A stretch of DNA of 64,000 nucleotides from Rapana venosa (taxonomy: Eukaryota; Mollusca; Gastropoda; Neogastropoda; Muricidae): NCBI GenBank assembly GCA_028751875.1, contig CM054165.1, positions 27,632,823 to 27,696,822 on the forward strand. Reading direction: 5' to 3'. This document shows, in pieces, positions 53,961 to 64,000 of the stretch; positions within the stretch are counted from its first letter, which is position 1; each line of letters begins with the position of its first letter. The translations under genes were made by a program, and so were the position numbers. The notes under the pieces were generated by a model. That model had not been told where the DNA came from. It searched no databases and saw only the letters and a list, made by a program, of their open reading frames with translations.

Positions 53961-54195
53961 AAGCTCTTAACTAATATTACAACCTACACTCTCTCCTTCA
54001 AATGAGTACAACAACAACAAAAATCCTCTGAAGTCGGAGTACTACTTACTTAGGCCCATCACTCCCCCTGGAGCATAGGCCGCCGACAACAGTCCGCCAG
54101 AGTCCTCTGTCCTGGGCTATTCTCTCCAGCTGTCTCCAGGTATATCCCATCTGAAGTCGGAGTATGGCTGCCTATATGGCGCGGTACTTACCAAT
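53961..54195 (-). repeat. Element I, copy 4, split by a LINE tail
   Basis: CAACCTACACTCTCTCC, AAATCCTCTGAAGTCGGAGT, then after the insertion TCTGAAGTCGGAGTATGGCT and GCCTATATGGCGCGGTACTT. An F tail fragment (54186-54275, minus) abuts it. Confidence 0.7.
54042..54149 (-). pseudogene. LINE terminal fragment, 15-bp duplication
   Basis: 108 bp whose minus strand encodes GYTWRQLERIAQDRGLWRTV and VGGLCSRGSDGPK then stop, followed by AAGTAAGTAG, i.e. the very C-terminus of a reverse transcriptase plus an (AAGT)n tail. TCTGAAGTCGGAGTA is duplicated at 54027-54041 and 54150-54164. Confidence 0.8.
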
Positions 54196-54298
54196 GGTCA
54201 GATTTTGCGTATGCGACCGTTTTGTACTCGCCATTGAGGTAGCCGCATTCCGACTTCGAGGATGCACATACTTTAAAAATCCATCTTTCATAGATAAT

Positions 54299-54531
54299 AA
54301 TGATAATATATGGAATTTATATAGCGCTGAATCTTGTAAAGAAACAAACAAATCGAAGCGCTTGCACTCAATCATTTACAGGCATGCAACTCTCCTTAAA
54401 CATAATGAACAACAGATTACAAATCCATGCGCGCGCACGTATGTACGCACGCACGCACACGCACGCACGCACGCACGCGCGCGCGCCGCACACACACACA
54501 CACACACACCACACACACCACACACACACAC

Positions 54532-54574
<43 letters not shown>

Positions 54575-54585
54575 ACACACTCGGA
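54299..54585 (+). repeat. Element J and (CG/CA)n
   Basis: ATGGAATTTATATAGCGCTG, AAATCGAAGCGCTTGCACTC (J, forward), then GCGCGCACG and (CA)n at 54429-54580. Confidence 0.8.
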
Positions 54586-54849
54586 ACAACACTTAGAAGG
54601 TGAAAGATACTGTTGAAAATTAGGGACAGATATGTGGGGGGAAAGTCTCAGGTAGGAAATAAGTGTGTTTTGAGGCTGGATTTGGCCGGTGGCATGGACG
54701 ACTTGAACATACCCAGCATGCTATCAGCTCACGGGTAAGTCTGAATGGAGACGCTGAGAGATGGGGAAGTACTAATACTCTACCTACCCCAGAAAATGAG
54801 AGGACATCTGTGAGCACTGTGATAGGTTACATGATATTGCCTAAGTTCA

Positions 54850-55440
54850 TTCTTCTTCTTCCTCGTCGAACGCTCAGACAGCAACTGTTGTTGTCCTTCG
54901 GATGAGACTATAAACCGAGGCCCCGTGTGCAAACGCACGCAGAACATCTTGCGCTTACGTTAAATCCTGTTCCGCTTTTCGTAAGAGTAGGCCATTGTGT
55001 GCCGGTGGGAACAGATGACAGAATTGACAAAACCACATACACACGGGGACTGGATGTAAAAAAGCACATAAGTGCTTATTCCATTAACCTCGGTATAAAA
55101 GAATAAAACAATCAATAAATTAATTAAATAAATATGAGCGAAAACGCTACCGTTATGCACCTGACAAGTCAGGCCCGGCGCATCCGACTTCGGCGTATGA
55201 GAGAATCGTTATCTTTTAAGTCTTTCTGGGGGAGGGGGGAGAGGAAGGCAGTAGAATGGACCAAGAAGGCGGAAAAATTAATAGACAAGAAGGAGGTGAC
55301 AGAAAGAAAAAGGAAACAAGGCAGAAACAAAGAGAGTGATAGAAAAGAGAAAATTTCTAGCACAGAGTTTTCAGAAGGTGGGGATGCTATTTTATACTGA
55401 ACCCCCCCCCCCCCCCCCTCCCCGGCATCCCCATTGGGGG
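54850..55440 (+). mobile_element. Element G split by SINE-B, with poly-C
   Basis: G head TTCTTCTTCCTCGTCGAACG, ACAGCAACTGTTGTTGT (54850-54894) continues at 55133 with ATGAGCGAAAACGC, CCTGACAAGTCAGGCCC, GGACCAAGAAGGCGG and GATGCTATTTTATACTGA then poly-C and GGCATCCCC. Confidence 0.8.
54895..55132 (+). mobile_element. SINE-B, 5'-truncated, nested in G
   Basis: CCTTCGGATGAGACTATAAA to TTATTCCATTAACCTCGG and A-rich tail. No tRNA head. Confidence 0.85.
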
Positions 55441-55840
55441 GGGGGGGGGGGGGGGGGGGATGTTGTGACCAGGAAGGAGGAAAACCGAAATCGCATGCAT
55501 TCTGAATGCTGAACGTCACGTGGAACGACGTATCTTTCTTACTTTACTTCTCCTGTTGTTGTTGTTGTTGTTGTTGCTGTTTTTGTTGTTGTTAATGTTG
55601 TTTCTTCTACTTGTTGTTCTTCCTGTTCTTGTTTTTGTTCTTCTCTCCTCCCCCTCCCCCTCCTTCGTTTTCTTCTTCTTCTTCGCAGTTCTTCTCCTTA
55701 TCATTATTGTAAGTAGAACCGTTTGGAACAAAACGTCTTTTCTTGTTCTTTTCTTTCCTTTCGTAGGCTTCTTTCATTTTTATGCTTGTTTCATCTTATG
55801 CTTGGCACAAACTCTGTCTGTCTGTCTGTCTGTCTGTCTG

Positions 55841-55888
<48 letters not shown>

Positions 55889-56110
55889 TTAGTTACAGAG
55901 ATAGAGAAAAATGAGAAAACACACACACACACACACACACAAACACAGAGACAGACAAACAAAAACACAAAGAAAGACAGAGGGAGTCACTTGGTGCATA
56001 GCATACGGAACTTCTTGGCCAAGAAAAGACTGGTGTTGTATGACTGTTTTTGATAGTTCATAATCATCCATACCCAATCACCCCTTCTGTTATCTTCCCT
56101 ATAACACTTA
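55441..56110. other. SSR-rich stretch, no gene
   Basis: Poly-G 55437-55459, (TTG)n 55552-55610, (CTGT)n 55813-55842, (CA)n 55843-55890 and 55919-55942. Open frames here are low-complexity. Confidence 0.6.
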
Positions 56111-56126
56111 CCTTAGATACAGACCC

Positions 56127-56142
56127 CCCCCCCCCCCCCCTC
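56127..56142. repeat. Poly-C tract
   Basis: About 16-18 consecutive C. Confidence 0.9.
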
Positions 56143-56409
56143 CCCACCGCCACCCCTACCTCCAACGTTTTTAATCTGTATGACCATTCGCTCCGTTCAG
56201 TGTTGTTCTTGTTTACACATATACCTACCTTTCTTTAATCGCAGACGACCGTTCATTAATTATCTCCCCCTTGCGAGAACAACAGCCCGTAATTGTATAC
56301 TTGTATACATAACTGTAGAGGCCGCCATTAGAAGGAAAGATTAAGAGATAAGAACGTGCATTGATTAGGGAGAGTTGTGTATATTATGGTGTTTATGCTC
56401 ACAGTAAAA

Positions 56410-56990
56410 GGAGGCTGTTGTTGTGATGATGATGATGATGATGATGATGACGATGATGATAGTACGACACATTCATCAGTGCTGCTGCTACAGCTACTGC
56501 TACTGCTGGTGGTGGGGATGGTGGTGGTGATTGTGACGATGTTGATGATGATGAAGATGTGATCATGATGATCGGATGCTGCTGCTGCTGAAGATGATGA
56601 TGATGATGACGAGTGATTTCATGGTTGTGAATGAGCATCTACATAAGAAAGCTGGCAGTGGGTATTGGGTTTTTGGTTTTGTTTGTGTTTTTTATTTTAT
56701 TTTATTTTAATTTTATTCTTTTATATCGAGGATAATGAAATAAGCACTTATGTGCTTTTTTACATCCAGTCCCCGTGTGTATACGGTTTTGAGTAAAGTG
56801 ATGATGATGATGATGATGATGCAGTGATGACAAACGAAGACAACAACAGGATAATGCTGCTGCTTCTGCTGTGCCTCTGCTGGCAATGATGATGACGTTG
56901 ACGACGATAACGTTGATCGATAACGATGTGATGATGATTATGCAATGATAACGATACTGTCTGTGATGAGTGTTAAAATAGTACATTTTT
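56410..56990. repeat. (GAT)n triplet arrays with SINE-B 3' fragment
   Basis: GAT/GCT/GGT triplets at 56424-56620 and 56798-56950, separated by a minus-strand SINE-B 3' piece (56712-56795: TTTATATCGAGGATAATGAA, CATCCAGTCCCCGTG). Confidence 0.8.
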
Positions 56991-57154
56991 TTCCTTCGAT
57001 GGATGACTAACTCACGCGGAACGTAAACCCGGTCACATTTTACCACTACGAACGTGTATTCTGTAGCGAACAGGTTTGTTTTCTGAATGGGAACACAAGC
57101 AAGCAAAACAAAACAGTTTCATCAGGAATCATCTCCAAAATCACACAACAGTAT

Positions 57155-57268
57155 AGTAGCTGCGGCGGCGGCAGCAACAGCAGAAGAAACAGCAGTAACA
57201 GCAGTGGCAGAAACAGCAGTAGTAGTAACAGCAGCAACAACAGTAACAACAACAGCAGCAACAGCTTT

Positions 57269-57300
<32 letters not shown>

Positions 57301-57435
57301 AAGCAACAGTAACAGCAACAGAAGCAACAGTTACAGCAGCAACAACAGCAGCAGCAGCAACAACAGTAACAACAACAACAGCAACAGCAGCAACAACAAC
57401 AGCAGCAGCAGCAGCAGCAGCAACAGCAGTACTAG
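57155..57435. repeat. (CAG/CAA)n array
   Basis: About 280 bp of CAR triplets with few interruptions. Frames give Ala/Thr, Ser/Asn or Gln runs; the 140-codon open frame from 57087 is listed under rejected items. Confidence 0.9.
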
Positions 57436-57835
57436 ATTCCACAAACGTGGACAATCTTATTTACAAAATGGACACAGACGAAGAGAAGGCTGTCCAAATT
57501 CAACAATGAAATAATGATCACAACAATAACACACCCCAAGCACAACAAAACAAAAATTAAATCAAGGCAGATAGCCAGGTTCGACTTTGAGAGAGAAAGG
57601 ACAGAGGATTTAGTTTGAAAAGAATGAAGAATTTTCGTGATAGCAGAAGATAATGAGGTTGTACTTACCAGTAGTCTATGCCCCAATGGGATTTACTAGA
57701 CTTGATTTACTAGTGTCGTCTGCTACTTGGGGAGTCATCATTAATTCTTACTGGTGTGGCTTTATCTGAGCGAATTTGTTGTTGTTGTCGTCGTCGTTGT
57801 TGTTGTTAGTTAAATGTTGTCATGGTTATCTTTAT

Positions 57836-57838
<3 letters not shown>

Positions 57839-57881
<43 letters not shown>

Positions 57882-57912
57882 CGCACGCGCGTGTCACACA
57901 CGCATGCATACA
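57839..57912. repeat. (CA)n(CG) microsatellite
   Basis: CA repeat then GGCGCACGCGCGTG. Confidence 0.9.
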
Positions 57913-57913
57913 C

Positions 57914-58225
57914 GCTCGCAATCTGACGACCAGGGTTCGATTCCCGTTCAAAGGGATATTTTCCTCTGGAGTTAACATCAGTGCAGACTTCACTCACCCC
58001 AAAAGTCCTTCGGATGAGACTATAAACCGAGGCCCCGTGTGCGAACGCACACAGAACATCTTGCGCACACGTTAAAATCCTGTTCCGCTTTTCGTAAGAG
58101 TAGGCCATTGTGTGCCGGTGGGAACAGATGACAATTTACAAAACCACATACACACGGGGACTGGATGTAAAAAAGCACATAAGTGCTTATTCCATTATCC
58201 TTTATATAAAAGAATAAGAATAAGA
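57914..58225 (+). mobile_element. SINE-B copy, start clipped
   Basis: CTCGCAATCTGACGACCAGG, GGTTCGATTCCC, CTTCGGATGAGACTATAAAC to TATTCCATTATCC. The A box is replaced by CA repeat. Confidence 0.9.
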
Positions 58226-58431
58226 AGATAAGATACAGCATGGGCGCATGGTGTGTGTGTGCGCGCACGCGCACGCACACACACACACACACACACACAT
58301 TGATATAACAATGCTGTAAGTTGAATCATCCAATTATTTTTCTGGTGAGTGGTAGACACAAAGAAAAGTATTGAATAGTGATTTTGTTTTCTATGGCGAT
58401 AATTTTATTTTATCATTAAAAAATTTTTTTC

Positions 58432-58515
58432 TTTCTTTTCGAGGATAATGGAATAAGTACTCATGTGCTTTTTTCATCCAGTTCCTGTATGAATGCAGTT
58501 GTGTAAATTTTGTCA
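58432..58515 (-). mobile_element. SINE-B 3' fragment
   Basis: TTTTCGAGGATAATGGAATA to GTAAATTTTGTCATTC, next to (TA)n 58520-58558 and (GA)n 58573-58625. Confidence 0.75.
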
Positions 58516-58523
58516 TTCACATA

Positions 58524-58557
<34 letters not shown>

Positions 58558-58570
58558 TTAAAGATGATGA

Positions 58571-58629
<59 letters not shown>

Positions 58630-59412
58630 GTATCTGTCTGTATGTGACTGAGTTTCATATAATATACCCTATCTCGATCAGTAGATAACTTCAATTAAAA
58701 AACAACAAGAATAACCAAAAAAACCTCACCAAGTATCAGTTTCAACTTCACTGTTACACTTTTCTCTCTGACCTTTTCTTACGTTTCCAGCCCCGGAATA
58801 AACGAATGAATATTTAATTAACCCGGTAGACTTCAATGTCGTGAATTTCGCGGCCTGGGCGAATTACGTGGAAGAATACGTAAGACCAAGAAGAGACAGT
58901 TTTTGCTGCACAAGTCCTTCTTGTTATAGGCTGCAATTACGACGAACACACTACTACACGGCAATTAACGATAGCCTAACGTGACACAAACAAAAAACAA
59001 CAAGAGCGCAACAATTCATAATGATGATCACGACGCACTTTCTTTTAGTCGGTGTACGCCGATTGGTTTAGTTTGGATCGGCTGCTCAATTTTTTAAAAA
59101 TATATTTTTTTTAGAAGCCATCCTAGTTACTGTTCTTTGATCGATCTTGCTTACCTTCGATCGAGATTGGTGCTTTTTAAGGATTTGTTTGTTTTCTCTT
59201 TCGATTCAGTGAGTTGTGTGAACAATTGCAGTTGGTAGATGTTATGAGATAAGTTCCAGCGGATTTATTATTTTCTTTCATTCGTTCTTTCTTTCCTTCA
59301 TAGTTTTTTTTTCTTCTTCTTTTTCCCCCCTTTTCTCCCAAGCGATGATTTTCATAGTAGGCCTAGTACTACCACCAGCGACTCGGCGTCTACGAAGACT
59401 GGTCCCGATCGA
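58630..59412. other. Repeat-poor sequence, possible 5' flank
   Basis: Little microsatellite content and some CpG (for example ACGACGCAC, GTCGGTGTACGCCGATTGG). This contrasts with the surrounding sequence and could be the flank of the exon candidate at 59461, but no promoter motif is decisive. Confidence 0.3.
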
Positions 59413-59460
59413 TGACGATCTGTTCATTTAGTTTTGCGTTCACCTCCAGGACGCAGTCGG

Positions 59461-59654
59461 ATGACGAGACGGAACTACTTCGTAACGAAACTGGGATCTC
59501 CACAGTTTCAGTTTCATAAGGAACTACCAGGCAGTGTCGAATCTACTATGTATTCGACACCAGATTTTTCTTATGATGCACCTGGGAGGCAGAACACAAG
59601 AGGGTGGGGTTTGAGATTATTTGATCGCCCGGTGCACTTTGAGCATCATCTGAG
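59461..59654 (+). CDS. Candidate coding exon of an unknown gene
   Basis: ATG at 59461 is the first in frame after TGA at 59413. It encodes MTRRNYFVTKLGSPQFQFHK, ELPGSVESTMYSTPDFSYDA, PGRQNTRGWGLRLFDRPVHF and EHHLR. It ends either at the donor CTGAG|GTAACT (59655) or, unspliced, at TAA 59656-59658. An AG at 59447-59448 (TCACCTCCAG) would also allow it to be an internal or last exon. The composition is protein-like and non-repetitive. No family recognised; not connected to the 13-exon gene. Confidence 0.4.
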
Positions 59655-59658
59655 GTAA

Positions 59659-60380
59659 CTAACTACAGCTGAAGAACATTACATCTGATAAATGAAAATG
59701 AAACTAGTGCATGCTTCAAGATCAAGCAGGATCTTCGCAAATGAAGGGAACTGGTAGTGATGGAACGCATGATTAAGGAGAGGGAGAGAGACAGAGATAG
59801 AGTCTCCGGTGGTCTGTGTACTCGTTTTATGGACGAAGTATTTGGAATTGGGAAATGATAAACCCAAGTTCCATTTCTAACACTGGCGCACAGAGACCGC
59901 CTAATAGAATCGACGGCAACGAGCAGATTTTCCATGAGAAAAAAATTATTGTCAAAATCTAGAGTGGCGCCGTTTTGTGGCAAAGTGCTCTTTCAACTTG
60001 ATGTTGATCAATACTTTTGTTGTAACAGCACTGGGCGACACCACCCCCTTCATTAACGAACTCTAGGGACATAGACTTTTCCCCTCCTCCTCCTCCTTCT
60101 TCTTCTCTACGGCTGCGTCATTATCGTTGTCTTCTTCTTCTTCTTCTCCTCACCCCTTCTTATCTTCGTCTTTCTCCCTGTTTGTCTTCCTCTTGTTCAT
60201 TCAGTTATAGTGACTGGAGATTACAGAGAGTTGTGTCACCTTTATTTTTTTATTTTATATTATCAGAATTGTATATAGGATTGTCAACCGTGTGCTGAAG
60301 TGGGAGGGGGGGGGGGGGGGGTGATGGTGGTGGGAGATCAACAGTGGGTCAATTTCATGGACGATTCATCTACTATGACA
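59659..60380. other. No gene recognised
   Basis: A (TTC)n patch at 60085-60150 and poly-G at 60304-60320; nothing supportable. Confidence 0.4.
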
Positions 60381-60386
60381 GTTTCA

Positions 60387-60450
<64 letters not shown>
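60387..60450. repeat. (CA)n microsatellite
   Basis: Pure CA repeat. Confidence 0.95.
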
Positions 60451-60451
<1 letters not shown>

Positions 60452-60734
60452 CATTTCTTACCTAAGCGTGTGCACGCGCGTGAGTGTATGTGAGCTATAT
60501 GCACACGTTCGCGCGTGTGTGTGTGCATGTGTGTATGTATGTGTGAGTGTGTTTTGCATTGTTATGTTGATTTTTTTCTTATTGGTATATTTTATTGTTA
60601 AGGGTTGTAATTATGTTGTAGCTAAATATGATTATTAAGTTATTTTTGTTCCTAGACAGATGGCTTGATGAAAAAAGCAAGTGTAGGCCTTTTGCTTATT
60701 TAATGTACCATCTGGAAATAAAATTTTGACTTTC

Positions 60735-60771
60735 ACACACAAACACACACACACGCGCGCGCGGGCGCGAG

Positions 60772-60810
<39 letters not shown>

Positions 60811-60915
60811 GCACGCACGTACACACACACACACACACACACACGTGCACACACGCAGCGCGAGCACGCAGGCGCGCGCGCACACACATACACACACTTG
60901 CACGCACACCTGCAA
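60735..60915. repeat. (CA)n/(CG)n microsatellite
   Basis: CA repeat with CGCGCG and GCACGCACG blocks. An AATAAA at about 60716 just before it has no gene attached. Confidence 0.9.
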
Positions 60916-61116
60916 ACGCACAAATACAGACTACATATATGCATCTATGTATAGAAATATATGCAACATACACTATGTATAACGAATATACATGAATTGT
61001 GTAATATTTCAAATAATGTAATGTAAGATCAAAACAGGTGACACATCACTGATGCTTTTTTGTTTTGTTTTTGCTGACGATTTTTTGTTTGTTTGTTGCT
61101 TTTGATATATATCTTT

Positions 61117-61593
61117 CTATCTATCTATCTATCTGTCCCGTAGTCTGACGACCGTGGGGGCACCCTCAAAGACTCAACAACCAGTTCCCTCCATTCCTCT
61201 CTCTGTTCTGCCTTTCTCAGGGTTTTGTTGAGTTCTAGGCCTGTCCATTCGCTGATGTTATCCTCCCAGCTCTTCCTTGGTCTGCCTCTTCTTCTTCCTC
61301 CCTGGACAGCGCCTTGTAGAACTGTCTTTGCAAGTCCAAGTCCTTTGGATCTTGTGACATGCCCATACCATTTAAGTTTACGTTTTTTCACGATCGTTAG
61401 AAGGTTCTCATAGGGTCCAATGGTTTGCTGGAATCTGTTATGCACGCTTTCGTTGCTTATGTGGTCTTTGTAGGAGATGCCAAGGAGTCTCCGAAAGCAT
61501 CTCATCTCCACCGCCTGTACTCTTCTCTCCAAATCTGCAGTCAGGGTCCATGATTCACAGGCATACAGAAATATGGATATGACAAGGGAGCGC
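61117..61593 (-). pseudogene. LINE 3' end with (GATA)n tail and 12-bp duplication
   Basis: The minus strand encodes 156 open codons: MRSLVISIFLYACESWTLTA, DLERRVQAVEMRCFRRLLGI, KLKWYGHVTRSKGL, VQGGRRRGRPRKSWEDNI, LNKTLRKAEQREEWRELVVE. The catalytic domain is missing (5' truncation). The 3' tail is (GATA)n. ATATATATCTTT is duplicated at 61105-61116 and 61594-61605. Family distinct from the (GAA)-tailed LINEs. Confidence 0.88.
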
Positions 61594-61780
61594 ATATATA
61601 TCTTTATCTTTAAGAAATGCGTGCGTCAAATGTAAGTTGCACACAGGATCTTAATCAATTGCCACGTTCGAAATTGACTGCTGAGCTGAGCATCTAAACG
61701 AAATAAAAGATCTTGTGATGTGGCCTTGAGGTTCTAAGTCCCTTCGCCATCTTACAGATAGGATCGGATCCGCGACGTAC

Positions 61781-61785
<5 letters not shown>

Positions 61786-61849
<64 letters not shown>

Positions 61850-61851
61850 CA

Positions 61852-61905
<54 letters not shown>
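61786..61905. repeat. (CA)n then (AG)n
   Basis: CA repeat 61786-61847, AG repeat 61855-61902. Confidence 0.95.
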
Positions 61906-61919
61906 GCTTTGACCATTGC

Positions 61920-62094
61920 GCCACACGTCTCCTCAAACCGCGCTTTTGCTTGAATCGCTCTCTTGAGCGAAGAGGAGGGGAAGTCTCAACTTCAGGAGAC
62001 ATGGCTGAATGCGACGGGCTGGTCGGTTCATCAGACGATCACACGCTTTTCATCGAGACAGCCGTTTCCACTCACTAATATTTGGACAGAGAAG
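61920..62094 (+). other. Possible 5' non-coding exon (weak)
   Basis: Repeat-free, ends GACAGAGAAG|GTAGGT (donor at 62095). It contains a short upstream ORF, MAECDGLVGSSDDHTLFIET then AVSTH stop, from an ATG in good context at about 62001. It could be the first exon of a gene running to the right. Evidence is one donor site. Confidence 0.2.
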
Positions 62095-63245
62095 GTAGGT
62101 TTTCCAGAAAAAATACCACTTCTTTTCAAAATTTCTTGCCATGGTCTGTAGGATTGCTTGTAGTCGCATCTGTCGGGACATTCGTGTTAGGCGTCGATTG
62201 ACCTACTTCGCCTGTCCCACATTCGTGTCTATTTTTGCCATGACGTCTGTCGAAGCGTAGATCTAGACCAGAGAGTCTGAGTTGTGAAATCGTTGAAAAA
62301 ACAAACAGAGATTGAAATAGACGAATGCATCGTGCATCACGCGGAGTCAGAATGTCTGTGCTTCGTCTGTTCGAACACGAGGGGGGGTAAAACGGCTCTG
62401 AGAAGTGTTCACGGTGGTCAAGAAAAATGGCCAGTCAGCTGTCTGCTGCAAGAGGGGGAAAAAAAGAAGAAGAAAAAAAAAGTAAAGAAAAAAAAAAAGC
62501 TCGGCACTCCTGCGTACAGAACGAAAGGGGAACGGCCGCCCTGTTCTGTAGTTCACACTCGCAGTAGGCCTAGGCTAGACCTAGTTCAGCTGTTGACGTA
62601 TCGAATTTAAAGTATCGAGCGACGTCTCCATCAGACAGGCAGACTTGCAGGACAATCATCATGCATGCCATTCATGCGAAGTTCAAGTTCGATGTCGCTG
62701 GGTGCTTTGGGGCAGTTGTCAGAGTGTTGTAACGTCTGGCGGCGATCTTTCCACCTCTGGACACTTGACCCCCCCTCTCCCCCAGTCTAGGTTGGAGGTC
62801 CACTTCCAATGAAGAGCCTTTTTTGCCAAGAGGGAAAGGGCACCCCCCCTTCCCTCCTTTTTTTTTGTGCCTCCTTATTCCCCACCTCCCATTCCCAGCT
62901 GTCTGTGCTTGCTTTTTTCTCTAAAAAAAATATGACTTTAATTGTTCTAATATGTTTTCTCAAATGATTTGGAGTCTGTGTGGACATGTGCCTAGAAATC
63001 AGTGTGTCTTTAACAGTTGAATTGTTTCATCACAAAATTAATAAAACATGAACTAGTCTAATGATATTATGGGCAGTCACTGAAATTTATAATTTATCAG
63101 TGACACTGACAGATTACAGTCCAGCACTGTCTGGTCTTTCAGGACAGTTGCTTTGTAGACTTGAGCTTTGAAAGGAGTGGAAAGTCTTGCAGATGAATGT
63201 TTATATAGATTCTATAATATGTGCATTATATATATGATTAAATGT
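62095..63245. other. Repeat-poor stretch, no gene recognised
   Basis: Contains a 46-codon ORF at about 62428 (MASQLSAARGGKKRRKKK..), poly-A tracts and AT-rich DNA. No exon can be supported. Confidence 0.35.
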
Positions 63246-63592
63246 TATTTTTGTGTGTGTGTGCTTGAGCAAATGTGCTCCTACATGTGTGTGTGTGTGC
63301 GTGCATGGTGTGTGTGTGGCTGTGTATGTATGTGTGTGTGATGTAATATATCAATTATAATGCATGTGTGTGTGTATACAGACATGTGTGGTGTGTGTGT
63401 GTATGCATGTGTACATGTGTGTGTGTGTGTGGATGCATGCATGTGTGTAGTATGTGTATACATTTGTGTGTGTGTTTGTGTGGATGTGGGGTGACTTGTT
63501 TGTGTTGTGTATGTGTGTAACTTGTTTTTGTTATGAATGTGTGTGTGATGCATAAAACTTGCTTACATGTGTGTGTAAGTTAAATGTGTGCA

Positions 63593-63628
<36 letters not shown>

Positions 63629-63635
63629 GTGCAGA
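63246..63635. repeat. GT-rich microsatellite region
   Basis: Interrupted GT repeats with ATGCATG words. Confidence 0.85.
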
Positions 63636-64000
63636 TGTCTAGACAGTGTTTCTTTGTGTGCTTACAGTGTGTTTGTTACTCATGTTTAATTCTTTTACCT
63701 GTCTCCACTGCATCTCAACATTGGCTCAGTGGCTTTTCAGTTTCTTTCTCCCCTTGTGCTGAAATCACATCCATAGGTGTATCTATAGATTTTTATACAT
63801 GTATGTACTTTATTAATCATTCATTCATTCATTCATTTATAATCACACATATTAATTTGTGACTCATTCATTCCTGATTTTGGCCACAGTACATGTCAGT
63901 CTCAGTTGTTGGAATCATTTTTAAATATGGGAATACAATACAGTTGTAAATGAAATGATATTTTGAGCACAAAATTGTTATTTTGTAAGTTCTACATTTT
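63636..64000. other. No gene recognised
   Basis: AT-rich, with a short (ATTC)n at about 63820-63837. The window ends here. Confidence 0.45.

Noticed and set aside
62428..62570. 46-codon ORF MASQLSAARGGKKRRKKK..
   Set aside because: Lys run comes from a poly-A tract and no further exon is seen.
1..64000. Viral, toxin or antibiotic-resistance genes
   Set aside because: None seen. The only polymerase-like sequences are truncated LINE reverse transcriptases.

Overview
This window is eukaryotic nuclear DNA, most likely from a lophotrochozoan and probably a gastropod mollusc. That is an inference from its texture: very dense (CA)n/(GT)n, (CT)n, (TTC)n, (ATT/ATC)n and (TGGA)n microsatellites, long poly-C and poly-G tracts, several families of tRNA-headed SINEs in dozens of copies, and 3' scraps of non-LTR retrotransposons. 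Introns are kilobases long with GT..AG ends. No bacterial-style operon, rRNA, intact tRNA or CRISPR array is visible.

One protein-coding gene can be reconstructed end to end on the + strand (9758-41951, 13 coding exons, 403 codons, splice phases consistent throughout). The predicted protein has an N-terminal beta-rich part with EEGP- and EYGP-type turns, then a segment that reads like an SPFH/band-7 (or vault-protein shoulder) fold, then a long Glu/Gln/Lys-rich coiled coil and a short C-terminal tail. A GC box and CRE-like sites lie just upstream of the first ATG, and tandem AATAAA signals lie about 650 nt after the stop. One exon (29041-29228) carries a one-base G-run insertion that breaks the frame.

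The most unusual structure is inside this gene. The 3' edge of exon 7, with its 5' splice site, is repeated about 15 times in tandem in the following intron (25521-26405). The 5' edge of the last exon, with its 3' splice site and first 35 coding bases, is repeated 11 times in the preceding intron (39892-41373). The gene therefore carries one array of splice donors and one array of splice acceptors, and each array has been invaded by a SINE. Intron 4 begins 16 nt after its donor with a 2.5-kb (TTC)n tract.

Layout: 1-9.3 kb, repeats and microsatellites; 9.3-42.6 kb, the gene; 42.6-49.5 kb, SINE/LINE nests with a few doubtful small ORFs; 49.56-50.93 kb, a minisatellite of about 25 copies; 51-58.5 kb, nested SINE/LINE fragments, including a 113-bp inverted repeat; 58.6-64 kb, lower repeat density with a candidate exon (59461-59654) and a possible 5' exon near 62 kb, flanked by a LINE fragment.

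SINE names A, B, C, D, E, L and element names F, G, H, I, J, K are labels made up here for families recognised by comparing copies within this window; they are not database names.
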